The notes under the pieces are model-generated. The model was given only the letters and a program-made list of their open reading frames with translations. It did no database searches and was not told the origin of the DNA. Positions 50,607-56,356 of a DNA stretch of 56,356 nucleotides are shown here, in pieces (position 1 is the first letter of the stretch; every line of letters begins with the position of its first letter). Source of the stretch: Nannocystaceae bacterium (lineage in GTDB: Bacteria; Myxococcota_A; Polyangia; Nannocystales; Nannocystaceae); NCBI GenBank assembly GCA_019694555.1, contig JAIBBS010000035.1, positions 1 through 56,356 of the forward strand. Direction: 5' to 3'. Position numbers and translations under genes: made by a program.

Positions 50607-51215
50607 GTGTCGGTTACCATGGTCAGCGCAGTGGGGCGCTCGCAGCCGCTCACCGGCCAAGCCGTGATCGCAGCCGCACAACGCGGTGACGCGGCGGCGC
50701 AGGCCGAGCTGTTCGAGGCCCACCGCGGTCGCATCGCGCGGCAGGTGCTGCGCATGACCGGCGACGCCGCGACCGTCGACGACCTCGTGCAGGAGGTCTT
50801 CATTGCCGCGTTCACCTCGCTCGCGAGCTTTCGCAGCGACGCGCAGCTGGAGACCTGGCTGTACACCATCGCGACCAACAAGGTCCGCAACTGGTGGGAT
50901 TCGCAGCGCCGTCGGCAGTCGCGGGAGCAGCACGCCGCGCGCGTCGAGCGAGAGGCCGTGCCCACGCCCGAGGACGGGCTCGAGAGCACCGAGCACCTCG
51001 ACCGCTTCTACGCCGCGCTGGGCACTCTGCCCGACAAGCTGCGCGAGGCCTTCACCGCCCGCGCGATCGAACACATGAGCCTGCAGGACGCCGCCGCGGT
51101 GCTGGGCGTGCCGGTGTCGACCGTGTCGTATCGGACGCGGCGCGCCGAGGAACTGCTGTGCGAAGCGCTGGGCCTGCCCGCGCCCTTCGCCCGCGAGTCG
51201 GAGGGTGCATCGTGA
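50607..51215 (+). CDS. ECF-type RNA polymerase sigma factor
   Basis: A 202-aa protein (GTG start; an ATG at 50619 would shorten it by four residues). Region 2 includes GDAAAQAELFEAHRGRIARQVLRMTGDAATVDDLVQEVFIAAF and LETWLYTIATNKVRNWW. Region 4 includes LPDKLREAFTARAIEHMSLQDAAAVLGVPVSTVSYRTRRAEELL. It is typical of ECF factors related to RpoE/SigK. Its stop overlaps the GTG start of a membrane/TPR protein (GTGA), which is the usual place of an anti-sigma factor. Confidence 0.87.
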   Translation: MSVTMVSAVGRSQPLTGQAVIAAAQRGDAAAQAELFEAHRGRIARQVLRMTGDAATVDDLVQEVFIAAFTSLASFRSDAQLETWLYTIATNKVRNWWDSQRRRQSREQHAARVEREAVPTPEDGLESTEHLDRFYAALGTLPDKLREAFTARAIEHMSLQDAAAVLGVPVSTVSYRTRRAEELLCEALGLPAPFARESEGAS

Positions 51216-52006
51216 TCTCGCCGGGGCATCACGACGACGGTGTGTTCGTGCACCAGCCCGCGCTCGCGGCGTTGGTCGAGCGCGCGCGGGCGCAGCGGCC
51301 CGGACCCTCGCGGCTGGACGCGGCCACGCTGGCGGCCGCGGTCGCAGCCCGGCGCGCGGCACGGACGCGCACGATCGCGATCGCAGCGCTGGCCGTGGCG
51401 GCCTCGATCGCAGTGCTGTGGCTCGGTCTCGATCGACGCCGTTCGGTCGAGACCCGCGGCGATCACGAGCAGGCCGCGCACGCGCTGCAGCCCGGCGAGG
51501 GCGGCGGCGCGGTGCTCCACGCGCCCGCACCCGAGCGCGCGCACGTCCGCGACGACGCCGAGGTCCCAGGCGACGCGACACCGCACGAGCTCGTGCCGCA
51601 GCCGTCGCCGCAGCCGCTCGCGCCCGAGCAGTCCACGCCCGAGCGGGGCACGCCGCCGGCGACGACGGTGCCCAAGCCCGCCGCGCCGCAGCCCCAGACG
51701 CGCGAGCCCTCGGCGGCCGAGCTCTCGCGGCAGGCCGAGGCCGCGATGGCGGATCGCCGCAAGCGCGACGCCATCGCGCTGCTCGAGACGCTCGTGCGTC
51801 GCTTCCCGGATCACGCCGCGGCGCGCACGGCGTTGCTCGACCTCGGGCGATTGCTGCGTGACACCGGCAAGCCCGATCGCGCGCGCTGTGCGTACCAGCG
51901 CTTCGTCGCGCGTTGGCCCGACGATCCGATGCGCAGCGAGATCGATCGCGCGCTCGCGGCGCTCGGCTCGGGCCCGGAGTGCAGCGGGCTGCGTCCCCGA
52001 CGTTGA
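51212..52006 (+). CDS. Single-pass membrane protein with TPR-like C-terminus, possible anti-sigma factor
   Basis: A 264-aa protein from a GTG overlapping the sigma stop. About 55 cytoplasmic residues come first (HQPALAALVERARAQRPGPSRLDAATLAAAVAARR), then one TM helix (TIAIAALAVAASIAVLWLGL, about 52-71), a Pro/Gln/Glu-rich stretch to about 165, and a TPR-like helix pair (AAMADRRKRDAIALLETLVRRFPDHAAARTALLDLGRLLRDTGKPDRARCAYQRFV). No HxxxCxxC zinc motif is present, so it is not a ZAS-type anti-sigma factor. Position and topology still suggest that it holds the preceding sigma factor at the membrane (inference). Confidence 0.7.
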   Translation: MISPGHHDDGVFVHQPALAALVERARAQRPGPSRLDAATLAAAVAARRAARTRTIAIAALAVAASIAVLWLGLDRRRSVETRGDHEQAAHALQPGEGGGAVLHAPAPERAHVRDDAEVPGDATPHELVPQPSPQPLAPEQSTPERGTPPATTVPKPAAPQPQTREPSAAELSRQAEAAMADRRKRDAIALLETLVRRFPDHAAARTALLDLGRLLRDTGKPDRARCAYQRFVARWPDDPMRSEIDRALAALGSGPECSGLRPRR

Positions 52007-52034
52007 CGAAAGGCTCTGCTAGACTCGCGATGCC

Positions 52035-53078
52035 GTGTTGCAGCCGCTGCTCGCATCAGGGTCCTCGCTCGCCTACCACGCGCAACAGCACCTGCTGGTG
52101 CGGCTGTGCGGGCTGACGCAACGCACCGCGCGCCGCGTGCTGCTGCGCGAGCGGGAGAGCTTCAGCCGCGGCGAGCTCGACGCGCTGCAGCAACGCTGGC
52201 ACGCGCTGCTGCAGCGCGACCTCGACAACGTCGCCGCCGGGGTCTACCCCCGCGGGCTGTTGTTCGGGCTGCCGTGGCAACGCTACGCGCGCGCGCTGCC
52301 GGACCTGGTGCGCGACGTGCCGGCGATGGTGCAGCGGCGCAAGCGAGGCGGCTGGCGCGAGCTCCCCGACGACGTCGCGGTGAAGCAGTACCCGCCGTAC
52401 TACCGGCGCACGTTCCACTGGCAGACCGACGGCTACCTCAGCCGGCGCTCGGCCGAGCTCTACGACGTCTCGGTCGAGTTCCTGTTCGGCGGCACCGCCG
52501 ACGTGATGCGGCGGCAGGCGTTGGTGCCGCTGGCGGCGCTGCGGCGACGGTTGGGCCGGCCGCTGCGCGTGCTCGACGTCGGCTGCGGCACCGGGCGCAC
52601 GCTGGCGCAGCTGTGCCGCGCCATGCCCGACGCGGAACTGCTGGGGCTCGATCTCAGCCGCTTCTACCTCGAACTCGCCGAGCAGGAGGTCGAGCGGGCC
52701 GGCGGCCGGCTGCAGTCCATCGTCGGCAACGGCGAGGCCATCGCGCTGCCGGACGCCAGCGTCGACGCGGTCGTGAGCGTGTTCCTGTTCCACGAGCTGC
52801 CGCGCAACGCTCGTCGCAACGTCTTCCGCGAGTTCGCGCGGGTGCTGCGGCCGCACGGCGCGACCGTGATCGTCGACTCGGTGCAGCGCAGCGACAGCGC
52901 CGAGATCGCCTACTTCGTCGATCGCTTCAGCCGCGAGATGCACGAGCCCTTCTACCGCGAGTACCTCGGCGACGACCTCGCGGCGGGGCTGACATCGCAG
53001 GGCCTGCGCGTCACGGACGTGTCGCCGGCGTACCTCGCCAAGGTCGTCACGGCGGTGCCGGCGGCGGCCGGGGCATGA
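52035..53078 (+). CDS. Class I SAM-dependent methyltransferase, coupled to aceK
   Basis: A 347-aa protein (GTG start). The first 150 residues are helical (LLRERESFSRGELDALQQRWHALLQRDLDN, PPYYRRTFHWQTDGYLSRRSAELYD). The methyltransferase core follows: LRVLDVGCGTGRTLAQL (motif I, about 178), LLGLDLSRFYLELAEQ, GEAIALPDASVDAVVSVFLFHELPRN and FREFARVLRPHGATVIVDSVQ. It resembles ubiquinone/menaquinone-type methyltransferases, but the substrate is unknown. Its stop overlaps the aceK ATG (ATGA). TAGACT at 52020-52025 lies 9 nt before the start, with no ribosome site. Confidence 0.8.
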   Translation: MLQPLLASGSSLAYHAQQHLLVRLCGLTQRTARRVLLRERESFSRGELDALQQRWHALLQRDLDNVAAGVYPRGLLFGLPWQRYARALPDLVRDVPAMVQRRKRGGWRELPDDVAVKQYPPYYRRTFHWQTDGYLSRRSAELYDVSVEFLFGGTADVMRRQALVPLAALRRRLGRPLRVLDVGCGTGRTLAQLCRAMPDAELLGLDLSRFYLELAEQEVERAGGRLQSIVGNGEAIALPDASVDAVVSVFLFHELPRNARRNVFREFARVLRPHGATVIVDSVQRSDSAEIAYFVDRFSREMHEPFYREYLGDDLAAGLTSQGLRVTDVSPAYLAKVVTAVPAAAGA

Positions 53079-54790
53079 GCCACGAGCCCGGTGCCGCGAT
53101 CGCGCGGCTGGTCCACGCCGGCTTCGACGCGTTCTACGCCGAGTTCCATCGCATCACCCGCGAGGCGCGGCGCTGGTTCGACGTGCGCGACTGGTCGCGG
53201 GTCGACGATCTCCACCACGAGCGCATCGATCTGTACCAGCGCTACGTCGTGCGCACGCTCGCGAGCCTGCGGCCGCTGACGCGGATCCACGCCGAGGACG
53301 TCGGGGTCTGGCGCGAGGCCCACAGCCGCTACGCCCAGCTCATCCGCGATCGCGTCGACCACGAGGTCGCGCAGACCTTCTTCAACGCCATCACGCGCAA
53401 GACCTTCCGCACCGTCGGCGTGAACGCCGACATCGAGTTCCTCGACCGCGACCTCGACACCGCGCACGACGACCCGGTGCCGGGGCAGATCCGTCGCGTG
53501 GTCGCCGACGATCCCGACGAGCTGTTCGCGTCGGTGCTGCAGCAGGTGCGGCCGGCGTTGCAGTGGTGCGACGCGGAACGCGACGCCCGCTGGCTGCGGG
53601 CCGAGCACGCGCGCCACTGCGCCGAGCACGGTCGCTCGCCGCACATCACCGCGATCGAGGTGCTCAAGCCGCTGTTCTTCCGCGCACGCGAGGGCTACAT
53701 CGTCGCGCGCATCCACGGCGCCGAAGGCACCTGTCCGCTGCTGGTGCCGGTGCAGCCCACCGGCGCGGGCATGGTCGTCGACGGCGCGCTCTTCACGGTC
53801 GACGCCGCGCTGCAGGTGTTCAGCTCCACGCGAGCCTACTTCTTCGTCGACGTGCTCAAGCCCGCCGACGTGGTCGCGTTCCTGGCCACGCTCATGCCGA
53901 GCCTGACCGAGTCGGAGCTGTACATCGCGATCGCGCACCACCGCCACGGCAAGACCCTCATCCACCGCGAGCTGGTCGAACACCTGCGCGCGTCCGACGA
54001 CTCCTTCGTCATGGCGCCGGGCATCGCCGGCCTGGTCATGACCGTGTTCACGCTGCCGTCGTACCGCAACGTCTTCAAGATCATCCGCGACCGCTTCGAC
54101 AAGCCCACCGCCACGCGCGAGGGCATCCTGCGCTGCTATCGCGAGGTCTTCCGCGGCCGCCGCGTGGGTCGCCTGGCCGACACGCAGGAGTTCGAGTACC
54201 TCGCGTTCGAACGTCGCCGCTTCGACCCCGAGTGTCTGGCGGAGCTGCGGGCCAAGGCCGGCAACAGCGTCCACGTCGAGGGCGAGCAGGTCGTGGTCAC
54301 GCACCTGTACATCGAGGAGAAGATGACGCCGCTCAACCTGTACCTCATGCAGGTGGGCCTCGAGCAGGCGATCGCGGCCATCATCGACTACGGCGCGGCC
54401 ATCAAGGAGCTCGCCGGCCACAACGTCTTCGCGGGTGACCTGTTGTGGAAGAACTTCGGCGTGACGCGGCACGGCCGGCTGGTGCTGTACGACTACGACG
54501 AAATCTGCCCGCTGCTCGACTGCAACTTTCGTGCGATCCCGGCACCGCGGAGCTGGGAGGACGAGCTCTCCGATCAGCCCTACTACGCAGTGGCAGACGC
54601 CGACGTGTTCCCGGCCGAGTGGGCCCCGTTCATCGTGCCGCGCGAACCACCGGCGCTGCGCGAGGCATTCCTCGCGCACCATGCCGATCTGTTCACGCCC
54701 GAGTTCTGGCGTGAGCGCCAGCGCCAGGTCGTCGCCGGTGCCGTGCACCTGGGGCTGCCGTATCCACCGCGATTCCCGGGGCTGCAGTAG
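53075..54790 (+). CDS. aceK: Isocitrate dehydrogenase kinase/phosphatase
   Basis: A 571-aa protein, close to the 578 aa of E. coli AceK. The N-terminal regulatory half is present (FDAFYAEFHRITREARRWFDVRDW, RIDLYQRYV). The kinase half has APGIAGLVMTVFTLPSYRNVFKIIRDRF (ATP loop and Lys, about 315-342), then GDLLWKNFGVTRHGRLVLYDYDEICPL with the catalytic Asp and metal Asn/Asp (about 452-478). AceK phosphorylates isocitrate dehydrogenase to send isocitrate into the glyoxylate bypass, and also removes the phosphate with the same site. Neither icd nor aceA/aceB is in the window. The purine operon produces glyoxylate, but at 20 kb distance a link is speculation. Confidence 0.92.
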   Translation: MSHEPGAAIARLVHAGFDAFYAEFHRITREARRWFDVRDWSRVDDLHHERIDLYQRYVVRTLASLRPLTRIHAEDVGVWREAHSRYAQLIRDRVDHEVAQTFFNAITRKTFRTVGVNADIEFLDRDLDTAHDDPVPGQIRRVVADDPDELFASVLQQVRPALQWCDAERDARWLRAEHARHCAEHGRSPHITAIEVLKPLFFRAREGYIVARIHGAEGTCPLLVPVQPTGAGMVVDGALFTVDAALQVFSSTRAYFFVDVLKPADVVAFLATLMPSLTESELYIAIAHHRHGKTLIHRELVEHLRASDDSFVMAPGIAGLVMTVFTLPSYRNVFKIIRDRFDKPTATREGILRCYREVFRGRRVGRLADTQEFEYLAFERRRFDPECLAELRAKAGNSVHVEGEQVVVTHLYIEEKMTPLNLYLMQVGLEQAIAAIIDYGAAIKELAGHNVFAGDLLWKNFGVTRHGRLVLYDYDEICPLLDCNFRAIPAPRSWEDELSDQPYYAVADADVFPAEWAPFIVPREPPALREAFLAHHADLFTPEFWRERQRQVVAGAVHLGLPYPPRFPGLQ

Positions 54791-54829
54791 CGCCGCGGTC
54801 GCCGACTTGGGTTTACACTCGCAGGACTC

Positions 54830-55768
54830 ATGCGTCGTCAACTCCGAGCCATCGAAGGCGCCCTCACCGGCGCGGTGTTCGTGGTCCGGGGGCGCACGCG
54901 CATCGGTCGTGCGAGCGATTCGGACATCCAGATCCTGCACGATGGCGTCTCGCGCCAGCACGCGCAGGTGATCGAGGACAACGCCGGCAATGCCGTGCTC
55001 ATGGATCTCGCCAGCAACAACGGCACCTTCGTCGGCGAGCGCCGCGTGGTGCGGCACCGGCTGGTGCCGGGCGACGAGATCCGGATCATGCGCGCACGCT
55101 TCGTGTTCGAGCAGGTCGAGGACGAGGCGCCCGATCCGGACGCGGGCGTGTTCGCGGTGAAGTCCAACGCCATCGAGACCCACCGGCGCACCGTCGATCA
55201 CTGGTCGCTCGACCTGCCGGCCCCGCGCGAGCGCACGCCGTCGTCGGGTTCGCTGGTGGTCGAGCCCGGTGCCGACCGCCACCGCGTGGTCGCGTGCCTC
55301 CCCGACGGCAGCAACTACTCGGGCGACATCATCGGCGACATCCTCGACTACCGCGCGCTGCGGCTGCGATCGCTGCGCGGCGATCCCATGAGCGAGGCCG
55401 ACGTGCGCCGCTTCGGTGCGCTGCAGGGCGCGCTGCACCAGCCGCCGGGCGACCCGGACCCGGCCGCCGCGGGACGGCGATTCTGCCGCTTCCGCTGCGG
55501 CTTCCCGGCGCGACTGCGCTACGGCGACCACTTCGGCGATCGCACCGCCCGCGTCACGGTGTACGACCTCGGCGCGGGTGGGGCCGCCGTCACGGCACAG
55601 ATCCCCGACCTCGCGGTCGGCAACCTCGCGTGGTTGGTCATCGATCTCGTCGTCGGCAAGCGGCCGCGCACCATCGTCTTCACCTCGCGCGTGGTCAGCT
55701 CGGACGGCGGACGGCTGGGCTTGCTGTTCGCGGGTGCTCCCGAGTGGGACCAGTGGCGCGCTCGCTGA
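54830..55768 (+). CDS. FHA-PilZ fusion protein
   Basis: A 312-aa protein. Residues 12-100 are an FHA domain (TRIGRASDSDIQILHDGVSRQHAQV, LMDLASNNGTFVGERRV) that reads phospho-Thr. A linker follows (about 105-210). Residues 215-310 look like PilZ: RRFCRFRCGFPARLRYG (the RxxxR-like start), VYDLGAGGAAV in place of the usual D/NxSxxG (Ser is Gly), and GRLGLLFAG. It would connect kinase signalling with cyclic-di-GMP, though the altered motif makes nucleotide binding uncertain. TACACT (54814-54819) is 10 nt before the ATG. The next gene is a paralogue with the same FHA part. Confidence 0.82.
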   Translation: MRRQLRAIEGALTGAVFVVRGRTRIGRASDSDIQILHDGVSRQHAQVIEDNAGNAVLMDLASNNGTFVGERRVVRHRLVPGDEIRIMRARFVFEQVEDEAPDPDAGVFAVKSNAIETHRRTVDHWSLDLPAPRERTPSSGSLVVEPGADRHRVVACLPDGSNYSGDIIGDILDYRALRLRSLRGDPMSEADVRRFGALQGALHQPPGDPDPAAAGRRFCRFRCGFPARLRYGDHFGDRTARVTVYDLGAGGAAVTAQIPDLAVGNLAWLVIDLVVGKRPRTIVFTSRVVSSDGGRLGLLFAGAPEWDQWRAR

Positions 55769-55895
55769 GCGTCCCGCCGCTGCCCAGGCCGTGTTCGCGA
55801 CCACGTCGGCTCCCGCGCCGCGCAGTGCTCCGCGGGTTCGCGGCGGCCGGTTGCGGCCCGCGGGCGCCGACCCTGCTAGATTGACCACGTTGCCG

Positions 55896-56356
55896 ATGCG
55901 TCGGGTGCTCCGGGCGATCGCGGGCTTGCCGCACGACACGACGGTGATCGTGGAGCGCCGCGTGACCATCGGCCGCGCCTCGGATGTCGATCTGCAGCTC
56001 AGCGATCCCGAGGTCTCGCGTCGCCACGCGAAGGTCGAGGTCGGCAGCGACGGCGAGGTGCTGCTGATCGATCTGGCCAGCACCAGCGGCACCTTCGTCG
56101 GCGGCGAACGCATCACGCGACACACGCTGGCCTCGGGCGACGAGATCGAGATCGGCAGCTTCCGCCTGGTCTACGAGGAGGTCGCGGACGACGTGACCGA
56201 GCGGCGTCCGCCGGCCAAGCGCGGGATGGAGGTCCTGCGCCAGACCACGCGGTTCGAACCCGGCATGCACCCCAGCGCGACCCCGGTCGTCGCGACGCCG
56301 CCGCGCACCGCGACCGCGGCCGCGCCGGCGCCGGCGCGGCCGCGGTCGCGGTGCGC
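55896..56356 (+). CDS. FHA-domain protein, 3' end cut off
   Basis: Starts at ATG 55896 and runs off the window after 153 codons. The N-terminal FHA domain (VTIGRASDVDLQLSDPEVSRRHAKV, LIDLASTSGTFVGGERI, LASGDEIEIGSFRLVYEEV) aligns with that of the preceding gene without gaps at the motif positions, so the two are duplicates. After residue 100 comes a Pro/Ala/Thr-rich linker (ATPVVATPPRTATAAAPAPA) which in myxobacteria often leads to a PilZ, TPR or transmembrane part. TAGATT (55877-55882) lies 13 nt before the start. Confidence 0.8.
   Translation, partial: MRRVLRAIAGLPHDTTVIVERRVTIGRASDVDLQLSDPEVSRRHAKVEVGSDGEVLLIDLASTSGTFVGGERITRHTLASGDEIEIGSFRLVYEEVADDVTERRPPAKRGMEVLRQTTRFEPGMHPSATPVVATPPRTATAAAPAPARPRSRC

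Overview
The window is a very GC-rich stretch (clearly above 65% GC, with strong G/C bias at third codon positions). It looks like chromosomal DNA of a myxobacterium, most likely Nannocystales (Nannocystis/Plesiocystis/Enhygromyxa type). The arguments are the many secreted lipoproteins with Ser/Gly/Thr-rich linkers after the lipobox and Cys-rich ends, a eukaryotic-like Ser/Thr kinase fused to TPR repeats, several sigma factors, FHA and PilZ proteins, and a CarH-type B12 photoreceptor. No rRNA, tRNA, IS element, prophage or CRISPR array was recognised. The taxonomic call is inference from gene content only.

Layout. 1-12.4 kb: polysaccharide lyase (cut by the left edge), a C92-type membrane peptidase, a TSUP transporter, an ApaH-like phosphatase, an M28 peptidase, a DUF4349 lipoprotein, several lipoproteins of unknown function, a GST and a methyltransferase. 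12.3-25.1 kb: a large AAA/STAND-type regulator, a zinc-ribbon membrane protein, FG-GAP and VWA surface proteins, and a divergent pair of ECF sigma factor and Ser/Thr kinase. 25.1-29.1 kb: a light-response module of sigma-70 factor, class II photolyase and CarH/LitR regulator. Two operator-like sites sharing GACCAACCTT-N2-ACAA lie in front of the sigma gene and between photolyase and carH. 29.2-33.9 kb: a tightly overlapping purine (urate/allantoin) catabolism operon, allB-alc-uraD-uraH plus a malate-synthase/citrate-lyase-like barrel protein. 34.0-38.7 kb: HEAT and beta-propeller proteins and a PhoD phosphatase. 38.8-45.2 kb: a TetR-controlled fatty-acid operon (acyl-CoA dehydrogenase, MaoC hydratase, long FabG, thiolase), the same four families as the mycobacterial fadE5/htdX/fabG4/fadA2 locus. 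45.4-49.7 kb: four lipoproteins, one built of Cys-x3-Cys decapeptide repeats. 49.7-56.4 kb: a putative envelope protein, an ECF sigma factor and a TPR/transmembrane partner; a methyltransferase overlapping aceK; and two paralogous FHA genes, the second cut by the right edge.

Cross-cutting observations. Many genes have a TAnnnT hexamer 7-13 nt in front of the start codon and no Shine-Dalgarno, which suggests very short leaders or leaderless mRNAs. Two copies of a structured intergenic repeat of about 95 nt (near 10.4 and 26.4 kb) lie directly behind stop codons and conserve hairpins. The best candidate for a poorly described system is the light/B12 module, in which CarH appears to control a sigma-70 factor that is not of the ECF class, a class II photolyase, and possibly the adjoining purine operon.
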